A stretch of DNA of 64,000 nt from Thermoplasmata archaeon (GTDB lineage Archaea > Thermoplasmatota > Thermoplasmata > Thermoplasmatales > Thermoplasmataceae), in NCBI GenBank assembly GCA_021806235.1, contig JAJZXU010000024.1, forward strand, positions 123,408 through 187,407, written 5' to 3'. The translations under genes and the position numbers were made by a program. This document shows, piece by piece, positions 1 through 8,377 of this stretch. Each line of letters starts with the position of its first letter. Positions within the stretch are counted from its first letter, which is position 1. The notes under the pieces are model-generated. The model did not search any database and was not told where the DNA came from. It was given only the letters and a program-made list of their open reading frames with translations.

Positions 1-14
1 TTTTTTATTGACAT

Positions 15-668
15 TTACACCACCAGCTTATCATTATTATATATTCCAATAAATATCGGGGATTCATTTATAATCCATTTTCTTGCCATTACCTCCCTCA
101 ATTTCTGTGTTACATGTGACCATGAGCTTAAATCATCGACCTCATATAGAACCACGAATTCCTGATCACCCAGTCCAAAGGAGTACGTTGTATACGACAG
201 TATTCCCGTGCTTTCTTTATCAGACCTTGCGGTGCCTATATGGCCGGATAAAATTTTCTTTCTTTCCTCGTAATTTATTAAATACCATTCCCTATCCTTG
301 CTCATGGGATAAGCAACAAAATATTTTTTAGGCTCGGCCTTTAATGTGTCCTCCAAACTCTTATTTTCCTTGATGTATGGTGAATTCTCATACAGGGAGA
401 ACATACTGTATACTGTTTTACCATATGTGCCTATTATAGAATTAAAACCCTCCTTGAATTTCTCGAGATCCAGTGGATCGTGTGCCGATAGCCAGAATAG
501 AATATCATTATCATGCCTCATGGATTTATAATATTTTATGCTTATCAGTTTTTTCCCATAATTTTTAATGAATTCAATTGCCCTGTCATTTATCTCATTT
601 TTGTTTTTATTATCCAGTTCCCAGAATCTTCCATTCAATTTATAAGCAAGTACGTATGTATAAATCAT
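15..668 (-). CDS. Chlorite dismutase/HemQ-like heme protein
   Basis: A 217-residue protein of the chlorite dismutase-like fold, whose members include the coproheme decarboxylase HemQ. The diagnostic block is at about residues 115-148: a Tyr-Pro-Met-Ser-Lys stretch, then Trp-Tyr, a Glu-Glu-Arg and a Ser-Gly-His (His about 143) that matches the proximal heme ligand of the family. A later Thr-Thr-Tyr-Ser-Phe-Gly-Leu-Gly segment also fits. By family knowledge it would act in heme synthesis or peroxide handling in the cytoplasm. The ATG at 668 is preferred over the TTG nine bases upstream because it gives the normal short N-terminus. It stands alone, with no heme-synthesis neighbour in view. Whether it is a decarboxylase or another Cld-like enzyme cannot be decided from sequence reading alone. 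Confidence 0.82.
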   Translation of the reverse strand: MIYTYVLAYKLNGRFWELDNKNKNEINDRAIEFIKNYGKKLISIKYYKSMRHDNDILFWLSAHDPLDLEKFKEGFNSIIGTYGKTVYSMFSLYENSPYIKENKSLEDTLKAEPKKYFVAYPMSKDREWYLINYEERKKILSGHIGTARSDKESTGILSYTTYSFGLGDQEFVVLYEVDDLSSWSHVTQKLREVMARKWIINESPIFIGIYNNDKLVV

Positions 669-861
669 GTATATCAAAAATTATAAGTGTAACTTAAAAT
701 ATAACCTTTATCGTTACCTAAAATACATATATGCCCATATTTCATATTAGGGGATAGATTTCACACCTTAAAAACCTGCCATGGTTGCAGGCTTTATCCG
801 TAATATCCCTCCAGCAAATGGATTTATGGGTTATACCCGGATGGTCATAATTTTTATAATG

Positions 862-1446
862 TCAGTCCAGTGTTTTCTGATTATTATTGACAACAGAGTA
901 TTTTTTAATATCATATTCATTATAAAATATAAATGAAATCAATTTTGATAATAAATTATTATCCTTTTCTAATGGTTCATATAAGGAACTGCTCTGCGGT
1001 ATCTTTATATCAAGTTCTGACAGTTTCTTAATATATTCATCCCTGTATTTAGAATTTACAGTTTTAAAGCCATTTTTAGGCAAATCGACATTGCACCTAT
1101 CCATCTCCTTTGTGAATACCGGCCTGTCAAATAAATAGGATAGTAATAGCAATGTATTGTATCCTGAATTATTATTATCAAATTTTTTCATATTTTCTCC
1201 AACTACAAAATATATGTCCTTTCTGCTCCGTTCCACAAAAGAGAATATCCTTGCAGGCTTTATCTCCTTTTCCTTCAAGATGCCGAGCTCAACCATTGCA
1301 TTTAAATAGCCCGTTAAAACGAGTCTGTGCATATTTATTCCCTTTTCCTCCAGGGATTTCTGTATGCCTGTTATTGATTTTTCCTCCCCGTTTATTTCGT
1401 TCAATATTAATTTATATTTTTTCTTCTCCTCAAATTTATTGATCAT
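862..1446 (-). CDS. Unknown protein with winged-helix-like N-terminus
   Basis: A 194-residue charged, soluble protein that I do not recognise. The first 70 residues are predicted helical with a helix-turn-helix-like spacing (an Ile-Gln-Lys-Ser-Leu-Glu-Glu-Lys-Gly stretch, then a segment ending in a Glu-Leu-Gly-Ile-Leu turn), so a DNA-binding winged helix is possible. The rest is Lys/Asn-rich with no visible catalytic motif. The ATG at 1446 is chosen over the one at 1464 because a GGTGAG ribosome binding site precedes it. That start overlaps the end of purB by 11 bases, so the two genes are probably cotranscribed and translationally coupled. The function is unknown. Confidence 0.6.
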   Translation of the reverse strand: MINKFEEKKKYKLILNEINGEEKSITGIQKSLEEKGINMHRLVLTGYLNAMVELGILKEKEIKPARIFSFVERSRKDIYFVVGENMKKFDNNNSGYNTLLLLSYLFDRPVFTKEMDRCNVDLPKNGFKTVNSKYRDEYIKKLSELDIKIPQSSSLYEPLEKDNNLLSKLISFIFYNEYDIKKYSVVNNNQKTLD

Positions 1447-2806
1447 AAATCTCACCCATGACATATTTTAATAATTCTTCTGAATTCTTTATGATAATTC
1501 TACATATTTCCTTAGAACTGCCAGTAAATTTAGATGGATCCATTGCATATTCTAAATCTTTATTGCTTATAAATTTATATATTCCATTTTTTATTAATGA
1601 GTTCTTTAAACCTATATTATTTTCATAGGCATACATCGATGATTTCCTTACAAATTCATGTGCATCCTGCCTTGGCATTCCATTTTTTGTTAATGTGATT
1701 GTTATGCTCTCCGACATAATAAATTGATCGTTTATTACTTTTTTTAACATTTCATCCTTATTTATATACAGGTTTGAAAATACGTCATTCATTTTATTCA
1801 GAACATCATCGATTAATATTGATGCATACGGTATTGTAAACCTTTCATCTGCACTGTTTGTTAAATCACGTTCATGCCACTGTACGGCTGATTCATATTC
1901 AGGTGTAATGAATGACCTTAACAGTCTTGATAGGCTAACAATATTCTCAGAAACTATAGGGTTTCTTTTACTTGGCATTGAACTTGAACCCACCTGTTCC
2001 CGGTCATTGAAATATTCAGATACCTCATTTATTTCAGGCCGCTGCAAATTCCTTATCTCAGTTGCAAATTTTTCCAGGGAAACAGATATATTATTTACTA
2101 TTGATAAATACTCTATATACCTGTCACGGTCAACAATCTGATTTGTTGCTATTTCATGGGTTATACCCAGGATATCGCATGTTTTTTCCTGTATTTTCAA
2201 TGCATTTTCTCCGAGGGCTGCACCGGTACCTACCGGTCCTGATATTTTGCCAGCTATTATCCTTTTCTTTGCGTCGTTTAATCTCTCTATATGCCTGTTT
2301 ATTTCAGATAGATAAACGGATAATTTCAATCCAAATGTTATCGGTGATGCATGCTGCCCGTGTGTTCTTCCAACCATTATAGTATCTTCATTTTCCCTTA
2401 TTAATTTTACAAGTGTTTTACTTAAATTAAGCATATCAGAAATCATTATATTTACTGCCATTTTTAGCTGTAATGCTGTTGCGGAATCATTAATATCATT
2501 TGATGTTACCCCGAAATGCACATAATTTCTTCCCTCACTGCATTTCTCGGTTAACGCCTCAACTATTGCCATAACATCATGATTTATTTTTTTCTCTATT
2601 TCCTTTACCCTTTCAAGTTTTACCTCACTGTTATCAACAACGTTTTTTATGTCGCTGTATGCCTTTTCCGGTATAACATTATAATATGATTCTGCCTGAG
2701 CCAGTGCCGCCTCAACATTCAGCATCAATTTCAATCTATTTTCTTCCGAAAATATGATTTTTACTTCTTTTCTTCCATAGCGATAGTCCAAAGGAGAAAC
2801 GATCAT
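1436..2806 (-). CDS. purB: Adenylosuccinate lyase
   Basis: PurB, 456 residues, the usual family length. It catalyses two steps of purine synthesis: release of fumarate from SAICAR and from adenylosuccinate. The fumarase/aspartase superfamily signature Gly-Ser-Ser-Ser-Met-Pro-Ser-Lys-Arg-Asn-Pro lies at about residues 267-277. Thr-Ser-Asn-Asp-Ile-Asn-Asp and Gly-Arg-Thr-His-Gly-Gln-His match the substrate-binding segments in the N-terminal half. The N-terminus (Ser-Pro-Leu-Asp-Tyr-Arg-Tyr-Gly) is typical for archaeal PurB. It lies just upstream of the small unknown gene at 862-1446. Purine genes purL and purS lie about 1.3 kb away on the same strand, separated by mobile-element debris. Confidence 0.97.
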   Translation of the reverse strand: MIVSPLDYRYGRKEVKIIFSEENRLKLMLNVEAALAQAESYYNVIPEKAYSDIKNVVDNSEVKLERVKEIEKKINHDVMAIVEALTEKCSEGRNYVHFGVTSNDINDSATALQLKMAVNIMISDMLNLSKTLVKLIRENEDTIMVGRTHGQHASPITFGLKLSVYLSEINRHIERLNDAKKRIIAGKISGPVGTGAALGENALKIQEKTCDILGITHEIATNQIVDRDRYIEYLSIVNNISVSLEKFATEIRNLQRPEINEVSEYFNDREQVGSSSMPSKRNPIVSENIVSLSRLLRSFITPEYESAVQWHERDLTNSADERFTIPYASILIDDVLNKMNDVFSNLYINKDEMLKKVINDQFIMSESITITLTKNGMPRQDAHEFVRKSSMYAYENNIGLKNSLIKNGIYKFISNKDLEYAMDPSKFTGSSKEICRIIIKNSEELLKYVMGEIYDQ

Positions 2807-2890
2807 AAAAGCTTATTACTTATAGTTTAAAATTTTTTGTGTTATCTTTTTCGTTTTAATTTTCCGAACATAATACTTACAAAGGCTGTT

Positions 2891-3016
2891 GTGACATCCT
2901 CCCATGACTAAAGCCGTGGGCTTCCTGCTTCTATGACGGGGGGTTGCCCTTGCGGGTAGAGCCCCAGTCTCCTCAGGCGTAAATTCGGGAGCGCCCCTCC
3001 CTACTTTCTTAAAGAG
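2891..3016 (-). mobile_element. IS605/TnpB-type right end with omegaRNA-like tail, no transposase gene
   Basis: Read on the minus strand, this segment has the layout of the 3' end of an archaeal tnpB element. A G-rich structured stretch contains CCTGAGGAGACTGGGGCTC, then a C/G-rich hairpin region. Next comes a terminal hairpin at 2901-2920 (stem CCCACGGC with GTCATGGG, loop TTTA, one C/A mismatch), ending in GGAGGATGTCAC. Such tails encode the scaffold of the omegaRNA that guides TnpB. No tnpB reading frame remains; upstream on this strand lies IS110-like sequence instead. The piece is therefore a relic or a solo end. The assignment rests on resemblance to remembered tnpB 3' ends and on the hairpin, not on a database match. 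Confidence 0.6.
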
Positions 3017-3091
3017 TTTCTGTAAATATACATACCCATATAGGAATAATAATGGTATGAGTGCTATATGAGAAATAACCTATACTAAGAA

Positions 3092-3238
3092 CTAATCTGG
3101 ATAGAACCAGACTGTATAGGGAGGGGGAGTTAACTGATACTGTCCTTTGGACTGTGGTACGAATCTCCCCTGATTCATATAGCTGATAAGCACTCTCTTC
3201 CCAATGGAGAAGTCATAGGTGTATGCTTGCTGAATCTT
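3092..3238 (+). ncRNA. Bridge-RNA-like structured leader of the IS110 relic
   Basis: Three consecutive stem-loops can be drawn. The first is a simple hairpin, TCTGG/CCAGA at 3096-3111. The second has an outer stem GGGGAG (3124-3129) with CTCCCC (3165-3170), an internal loop of about 12 nt on each side, and an apical stem GTCC/GGAC at 3142-3152. The third has an outer stem GATTCA (3172-3177) with TGAATC (3231-3236), a large internal loop, and an apical stem TCTC/GAGA at 3194-3210. A 5' hairpin followed by two stem-loops with open internal loops is the architecture known for IS110 bridge RNAs, where the loops carry target- and donor-binding guides. It lies directly upstream of the recombinase start, as in the IS110 group. 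The function is inferred. Confidence 0.5.
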
Positions 3239-3274
3239 TAATCCCTGTAATAGGTATGGGTGGAAAGTGATGTA

Positions 3275-3450
3275 ATGTTATCGTTGGGTATAGACACACA
3301 TGAAAGTATTAACTATGCAGAAATCCAGGATAGTAATGCCAATATTTTATGGCATGGAAGGTTTAACAATGCAAGGAAGGATTTTGATGAGTTAATTGAT
3401 AGGATAGAGAAAAGCAATAATAATAAAATTATGGGTATATTTATGGAACT
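3275..3450 (+). pseudogene. IS110-family recombinase, N-terminal fragment
   Basis: About 57 codons of an IS110-type (DEDD) transposase. After Met-Leu-Ser-Leu comes Gly-Ile-Asp-Thr-His-Glu-Ser, matching the first catalytic Asp motif of the family. It is followed by an Asp-Ser-Asn-Ala-Asn-Ile-Leu strand, a conserved Asn-Asn-Ala-Arg-Lys-Asp-Phe and finally Met-Gly-Ile-Phe-Met-Glu, where the second acidic motif begins. The frame then runs into foreign sequence and stops at 3535. The ATG at 3275 follows a GTGAT ribosome binding site; the GTG at 3260 is less likely. With most of the RuvC-like fold and the whole Tnp20 serine domain missing, it cannot be active. Confidence 0.65.
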
Positions 3451-3787
3451 CAACAAATATGTAATTACCCTTCAGGCCGGAATAAAATGGCTCTCCATCT
3501 ATGTTTCCTTCAGGTTGTACAGTATAATTGTTTAGATTTGACACGGTCACAGTGCCAAAATTACTGCACGATACCAGGTCTGAAGTATTATTTGATGGTG
3601 CTATTATCAGAATATCGTTTTTTGAAAAGTTAAATTTACTGGATGTATACTCATTCCCGGAAATATGGTTAACTGTTGTGTTTTTCGGTTCAGTGGCTAT
3701 TTGATGGTAACCGCCCAGTACAAGTGATGCCCCGATTATTACCAGTATTATTCCTGTTAGTACATACTTATTTTTCATCCATATCAT
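3392..3787 (-). CDS. Small membrane-anchored protein, C-terminus cut by IS110 insertion
   Basis: A 131-residue reading frame with one N-terminal membrane segment (residues about 8-27, Val-Leu-Thr-Gly-Ile-Ile-Leu-Val-Ile-Ile-Gly) and an extracellular part rich in Asn, Ser and Thr with several N-glycosylation sequons. I do not recognise the family. From about position 3450 downwards the frame reads through the antisense of the IS110 fragment, so the last 18-20 residues are not native. The original gene was longer or ended differently. It starts inside the stop of the upstream gene at 3784 (ATGA overlap), so the two are translationally coupled. Confidence 0.5.
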   Translation of the reverse strand: MIWMKNKYVLTGIILVIIGASLVLGGYHQIATEPKNTTVNHISGNEYTSSKFNFSKNDILIIAPSNNTSDLVSCSNFGTVTVSNLNNYTVQPEGNIDGEPFYSGLKGNYIFVEFHKYTHNFIIIAFLYPIN

Positions 3788-4062
3788 TTAAACGAAACAT
3801 CTATTTTTCCCTCTTTTATTTCATTTATTAATTTATTATACCTTTCAGCAACCTCATTTTCATTCAATCCGCATTCATATAATTCCATGTATATTTCATA
3901 GTTTTCCTGATTCTCATCGATTTTGCCGTTGTATACCTTAACACCGCCACATGCCTTCTCATTATTGAAATTTAATCTGTACGTTAATTCTACTGTTATG
4001 TCCTCATCCTTCATGTATTCCAGTTTTTTTATGTAATCTCTCATATCATTTATGATAACCAT
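3784..4062 (-). CDS. Small acidic unknown protein
   Basis: A 92-residue soluble protein, Glu/Asn-rich, with a likely alpha-beta-beta-alpha pattern: helical at residues 5-18, strands around 22-50, helical at 62-85. No family is recognised. The stop overlaps the start of the membrane-anchored gene at 3784-3787 by four bases, and the start lies 15 bases downstream of the purL stop, so it is probably the third or fourth gene of a purS-purL transcript. An alternative start at 4044 (ATG, residue 7) is possible. Confidence 0.6.
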   Translation of the reverse strand: MVIINDMRDYIKKLEYMKDEDITVELTYRLNFNNEKACGGVKVYNGKIDENQENYEIYMELYECGLNENEVAERYNKLINEIKEGKIDVSFK

Positions 4063-4077
4063 TTATTATATAGATTT

Positions 4078-6330
4078 TTATATGTACCTGTCCAGGCCAT
4101 GTTCCCAGGCATTTCTTAGATTTCCTATTTTCTCCCTTATTATTTCAGTGTTACCATCCGTTATTATTATACTGCTTTCCACTGTATACCCTATTTTTTT
4201 AACGTTTACACCGGAAAAATCATTTATAAATTTCTCTTCATGTTTCTTATCTACCTCAATTACTATTGATGTTCCCATTTCTGAGAATAATTTAATGTCT
4301 GTTTTTCCATTTAACCCTGTTAGATTCGCATCTATTCCTATATTACTGCCAAAGCTCATTTCCAGCAGTGTTAAAAGTAACCCACCGGACGATACATCGT
4401 GCATTGATTTTATGGATCCATATGCTTTTTTTATACAGTTCTTTATTTTTAGCAGTTCCTTATAGTCAATATCATCTATTTCCTGATAATTTAAATTAAA
4501 ATACCTTGCATATTCACTTCCTGCAAGTGAATTTATTGTTGTTCCAGCAATGAAAACGGGATTATTTACATCCTTAAATTCCACAGTTTTTAGATCTCTT
4601 ATATCCTTAGTTTTCCCGATCATCAGTATATTCGGTGTCGGGATTATTTCCCTGTTATCTGTTTCATTGTAAAGGCTAACATTCCCTGAAACCAGTGGCA
4701 ACCCCATATTTTTGCAGAAATCCGATATTGCATGCGCTGTCTCTATAAATTTATACATTGTTTCGGGGTTTTCCGGGTTTCCAAAATTTAAGGCATCTAT
4801 TATTGAATCTGGCTCTCCGTTTGAGCATAAAATATTTTTATACGCTTCTATTAATGTTTCTACCGTTCCATTATATGGGTCAATATTTACCATACCCGGT
4901 CTTGAACCAGATGTTATGCATAAACCATTATATGAATCCTCCAGGGGTTTTATTGCCGCTGCATCTGAATGTGTTTCTCCGTTGGGAAATCCTGTAAATG
5001 GCTTTAATATCGTGTCCCCACGTACTGTAAAATCATATTGCCTCACTATATTAAATCTTGAACATAGATTTGGGTTACTGATAAATTTTGGTATAAAATC
5101 CCTGTAGTTTTTTATTTTATTCTCTGTTATTACTTCCTTATTTATCCCGGGTTTTTTAAAATTCCTTGAATACACTGGTCCTGAAGTTAAAAACTTCAGA
5201 TCCAGATCCATGATTTTTTCACCGTTATAATTTATTATTAAATTATTATTCTTTACAGTTTTACCTATTATTGAATATTCGATCCCCCATTTTTTGAATA
5301 TATTATCAATTTTTTCTAAATTGCTTTTATTTATTGCAAGAAACATCCTTTCCTGCGATTCACTTACCCAGATTTCCCAGGGCTCCATATTGTTATCCTT
5401 TAACAGTACATTATTCAGATCTATTACTGCGGAGACTCCTCCGGCATATAGCATTTCACTCACAGCACTTGATAGGCCACCACCACCGAGATCCTTCATC
5501 CCATCGATTAGATTTAAATCATTTGCTTCCAGTATTGCATGTATTAATGGCTCTTTTATTATTGGATTTCCCAGTTGAACCGCTTTCCTGTTATTCTCAT
5601 CATTCTCATTCAGTATCTTTGATGCAAAATTTACACCATGTATTCCATCCTTGCCTGTTCTGCCACCACATACAATTAATAAATCATCTATTTCCGTAAC
5701 CCTGCTTCTCACAATTTTATCCTTTCTTACTATGCCTATGCATCCGGCATTTACCAGTGGCATGCTGTTATAATGTTCGTCGAATTCAACCGAACCTGAA
5801 ACTGTTGGTATGCCAACCCTGTTGCCATAATCCCTTATACCGGCAACAACACGGTTTAAAATAAATCTCTCACTTAAAAAACCGGTATTACTGTCTGGAT
5901 TTCCAAAATATAATGAATCAATTAATGCCACAGGCTGTGCACCCATGCATAATACATCCCTTATTATGCCCCCTACACCGGTGGCAGCACCGCCATACGG
6001 TTCTATGGCACTTGGATGGTTATGGCTTTCCATTTTTACCACATATGCATAATCATCGTTGAATGAGACAACTGCAGCATCCTCCTCCATCGTCAGTATT
6101 GTATAATCGCTTTTTAAATCCGAAAAATATTTTTTTAAGTATATTTTTGATGACTTATAACATGAATGTTCACTCCATGCCTGTGCTATTGCCTGTATTT
6201 CAATATCTGATGGATCCCTGTTTATACCTTTAAAATAGTCCTTTAACATTAACATTTCATTATATGTTAGGCCCAGGTCTTTTCCTGTATCATTTAAATA
6301 TTTCTCATCAGAATTGATTATATTATACAT
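4078..6330 (-). CDS. purL: Phosphoribosylformylglycinamidine synthase, subunit PurL
   Basis: The catalytic subunit (about 750 residues, the small-PurL size) that makes FGAM from FGAR, ATP and ammonia in purine synthesis. Visible hallmarks are Ala-Trp-Ser-Glu-His-Ser-Cys near residue 50, Met-Glu-Ser-His-Asn-His-Pro-Ser at about residue 98, a Gly-Gly-Ala-Ala-Thr-Gly-Val-Gly-Gly loop, and an Asp-Leu-Gly-Gly-Gly-Gly-Leu loop that recurs in degenerate form in the second half. It needs PurS (next gene) and a PurQ glutaminase, which is not in this window. A GTG at 6339 is possible, but the ATG at 6330 follows a GTGAT ribosome binding site and lies one base after the purS stop. Confidence 0.97.
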   Translation of the reverse strand: MYNIINSDEKYLNDTGKDLGLTYNEMLMLKDYFKGINRDPSDIEIQAIAQAWSEHSCYKSSKIYLKKYFSDLKSDYTILTMEEDAAVVSFNDDYAYVVKMESHNHPSAIEPYGGAATGVGGIIRDVLCMGAQPVALIDSLYFGNPDSNTGFLSERFILNRVVAGIRDYGNRVGIPTVSGSVEFDEHYNSMPLVNAGCIGIVRKDKIVRSRVTEIDDLLIVCGGRTGKDGIHGVNFASKILNENDENNRKAVQLGNPIIKEPLIHAILEANDLNLIDGMKDLGGGGLSSAVSEMLYAGGVSAVIDLNNVLLKDNNMEPWEIWVSESQERMFLAINKSNLEKIDNIFKKWGIEYSIIGKTVKNNNLIINYNGEKIMDLDLKFLTSGPVYSRNFKKPGINKEVITENKIKNYRDFIPKFISNPNLCSRFNIVRQYDFTVRGDTILKPFTGFPNGETHSDAAAIKPLEDSYNGLCITSGSRPGMVNIDPYNGTVETLIEAYKNILCSNGEPDSIIDALNFGNPENPETMYKFIETAHAISDFCKNMGLPLVSGNVSLYNETDNREIIPTPNILMIGKTKDIRDLKTVEFKDVNNPVFIAGTTINSLAGSEYARYFNLNYQEIDDIDYKELLKIKNCIKKAYGSIKSMHDVSSGGLLLTLLEMSFGSNIGIDANLTGLNGKTDIKLFSEMGTSIVIEVDKKHEEKFINDFSGVNVKKIGYTVESSIIITDGNTEIIREKIGNLRNAWEHGLDRYI

Positions 6331-6331
6331 T

Positions 6332-6574
6332 TCAATCACTTATTTCTTCGATTTTATATTCCTGTATTACAGGATTTGTCAGTATTTTTTCAGAAATTTC
6401 ATTTAACTCTTTCAGTGAATCCTCCTTATTTAATGATGTTTCAAATTCATAAACCCTGTAGGAAGAAACATTTTCTATGCCACTGTAGCCTATAAGGTCT
6501 AAATTTCTTTTTATGCTCATTGCTTCCGGGTCCTCCACATTCGGCAGGTATCTTATTTCAATCCTTATCTTCAT
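6332..6574 (-). CDS. purS: Phosphoribosylformylglycinamidine synthase, subunit PurS
   Basis: An 80-residue PurS, the small structural subunit that bridges PurL and PurQ and helps channel ammonia. The pattern is typical: a beta strand with Ile-Glu-Ile-Arg-Tyr-Leu-Pro-Asn-Val-Glu-Asp-Pro-Glu, a helix, Tyr-Ser-Gly-Ile-Glu-Asn-Val-Ser, and a Tyr-Glu-Phe-Glu-Thr strand. It sits immediately upstream of purL. The gene is the first of the minus-strand cluster, and A/T-rich promoter-like sequence precedes it (6575-6603). Confidence 0.93.
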   Translation of the reverse strand: MKIRIEIRYLPNVEDPEAMSIKRNLDLIGYSGIENVSSYRVYEFETSLNKEDSLKELNEISEKILTNPVIQEYKIEEISD

Positions 6575-6603
6575 AGTCAGGTATATAAAATATAAAATTA
6601 AAT

Positions 6604-7545
6604 TTATCTATTCCTGTATAAAAAGAACAGATGTATTTTCCTTGTTATCTGTATAACTGGCCTGATTAACAGCTGGCAGCTTCCTACTATGAACAGGTAT
6701 ACACCATGTAAGGAATCTACCGGAGGTAAATATGGCAGAAACAGTATACTGCCTATTACAAATTCAAAACCTACCATGATATCATTTCCTATTGCCAGCC
6801 AGTCATAAAATTTTTTTAACCTTTTTTCCTCTATCCTTCTGTAATTATATTTGTTGATGTACATTGAAACCCTATCATTGTTTAAAAATGAATCTATATT
6901 CAATATTATTTCCGTTAAATAATCATTTTTGATCAGATTTAATAAGCCATTCACATAATCTGGGTCAAGTTTTTCGGTTTTTGAGGTTGTTATGCCATCC
7001 CGTATTGCCATAATGGTCTCAATAAACCACGTTTTCTTTAAGTACGGTTCGATGGATTCAATATTAAATTTCAGATTTATAATATCCTTTTCAAAATAAT
7101 CTGCAAATGCACCGGAATAATAAAAATCATCGGACATTATAATGGGTGTTGAAGCGGTTAACTCCTTGCTGGATATATTATTTACATTCATATTTTCCTT
7201 TATCACATTTATAAAAAACTCTGAAATTTTTCTATCAACATATGTTAATTTCATTAATCCTGTTACAAGTTTATCGTTTTTATAATAATTCATAAATTTA
7301 TTAAATGTGTCATTTTTATCATCTGTGCTGATATCGTACTTTATATCCTGCAGATTTATAACCTCCAGGGCATTATTATCGGAACATGTATTTATTATTT
7401 TATCATCGATTAATCTTGAACATATATCATCTCCAAAAAGTTTCATTACCATGTCCTTTATATTTCTCCATTTCACACCGAATCTATAATTGCTTCTCTG
7501 GATTGTATAGAGGAAATACAGGGGTTTTTTATCGTTTTCGTACAT
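6604..7545 (-). CDS. Unknown protein with C-terminal YrhK-like membrane domain
   Basis: 313 residues. The first 235 residues are soluble, charged and Asn/Lys-rich with no recognised motif. The end (about 245-305) carries two membrane segments separated by a Pro-Pro-Val-Asp-Ser-Leu-His-Gly turn, followed by a Ser-Cys-Gln-Leu-Leu-Ile-Arg-Pro tail. This pattern of two helices with a conserved Gly-Ser and Arg-Pro is what I know from YrhK-domain proteins. The function of that domain is not established. The gene ends 29 bases before the start of purS and could share its transcript. The soluble part could be a sensor or enzyme domain, but nothing supports a choice. Confidence 0.6.
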   Translation of the reverse strand: MYENDKKPLYFLYTIQRSNYRFGVKWRNIKDMVMKLFGDDICSRLIDDKIINTCSDNNALEVINLQDIKYDISTDDKNDTFNKFMNYYKNDKLVTGLMKLTYVDRKISEFFINVIKENMNVNNISSKELTASTPIIMSDDFYYSGAFADYFEKDIINLKFNIESIEPYLKKTWFIETIMAIRDGITTSKTEKLDPDYVNGLLNLIKNDYLTEIILNIDSFLNNDRVSMYINKYNYRRIEEKRLKKFYDWLAIGNDIMVGFEFVIGSILFLPYLPPVDSLHGVYLFIVGSCQLLIRPVIQITRKIHLFFLYRNR

Positions 7546-7581
7546 GGATGGTTAATATTTGCATATTATAAAAAATTATTT

Positions 7582-8322
7582 TCAGATTGCATTTATAATA
7601 TCTTTTAAGTCAGCATATACATTATTTGATTTTTCCAGAAGTGTTCCTGTAACTATTACATCAGCACCGGCATCTATTATTTTCCTTGCACTCTCACATG
7701 TCTTGATGCCACCTCCAACAATTAATGGAATTTTTATCTCTTTTTTTAGTCTTTTTATAACATTTTCGGAAATATATGTAGGTGATCCGGAACCGGATTC
7801 AAGGTATAACATTTTGTATCCAAAAAATTCTGCAGCCAGTGCATATGATACTGCTGTTACTTCATCATCACGCCTTATCAATTTTGCATTTCCTACCTTT
7901 CCAACGGTCATGCCCGGCTCAAAAATTAAATATCCCATAGGTATGGTTTCTATCCCCATTCTCTTCAGTAATATGGATGACCTTACATGATGCCCCATAA
8001 CATATTCAATATTATTAGAATTCATTAAAACCATATAATATATGGCATCGGCATATCTGCTGACCATGGCACTTGAACCTGGAAATATTATTATTCTCTT
8101 ATCGGTTTTTTCCTTAATCTCATTTATAGTTTTATCCATTAATGATGAGGTTATACCGGTTGAACCGCCTATTAAAAAGAAATCTGTACCGGCCCTATCG
8201 GCCTTTTCAGCTATTTCAACAGATCTGGATACAGGCTGTGCCGCCGGGTCTATTAATGTCATATGCAATTTTTTATATTTTAATGCATTTAGTATTTCAT
8301 CATAAACATTCAATTTATTCAC
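7582..8322 (-). CDS. Geranylgeranylglyceryl phosphate synthase
   Basis: A 246-residue TIM-barrel prenyltransferase that couples geranylgeranyl diphosphate to glycerol-1-phosphate, the first committed step of archaeal ether-lipid synthesis. Family features are Leu-His-Met-Thr-Leu-Ile-Asp-Pro near the start, Gly-Gly-Ser-Thr-Gly-Ile-Thr, Phe-Pro-Gly-Ser, Tyr-Leu-Glu-Ser-Gly-Ser-Gly-Ser, and the phosphate-binding Val-Gly-Gly-Gly-Ile-Lys with Gly-Thr-Leu at the end. The start is a GTG at 8322; a TTG at 8313, preceded by GGTGAA, is an equally good alternative. The gene upstream encodes the UbiA enzyme likely to perform the next step. Confidence 0.93.
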   Translation of the reverse strand: MNKLNVYDEILNALKYKKLHMTLIDPAAQPVSRSVEIAEKADRAGTDFFLIGGSTGITSSLMDKTINEIKEKTDKRIIIFPGSSAMVSRYADAIYYMVLMNSNNIEYVMGHHVRSSILLKRMGIETIPMGYLIFEPGMTVGKVGNAKLIRRDDEVTAVSYALAAEFFGYKMLYLESGSGSPTYISENVIKRLKKEIKIPLIVGGGIKTCESARKIIDAGADVIVTGTLLEKSNNVYADLKDIINAI

Positions 8323-8377
8323 CTGGATTTTGTAATATATTTTCTTTAAGTATATAACTTATAAATATAAAGTCATC

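Larger units (their letters stand above)
3060..3450 (+). mobile_element. Truncated IS110-family element (left end plus recombinase start)
   Basis: A structured noncoding leader (about 3090-3240) is followed by the start of an IS110-type recombinase (3275 onward). The coding match stops near 3450, where the sequence runs straight into the 3' part of an unrelated minus-strand gene. The right end and most of the recombinase are missing, so the element is dead by deletion. The exact left boundary is not visible: no terminal inverted repeats are expected for IS110, and the neighbouring sequence (2891-3016) is itself a different mobile remnant. Confidence 0.6.
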
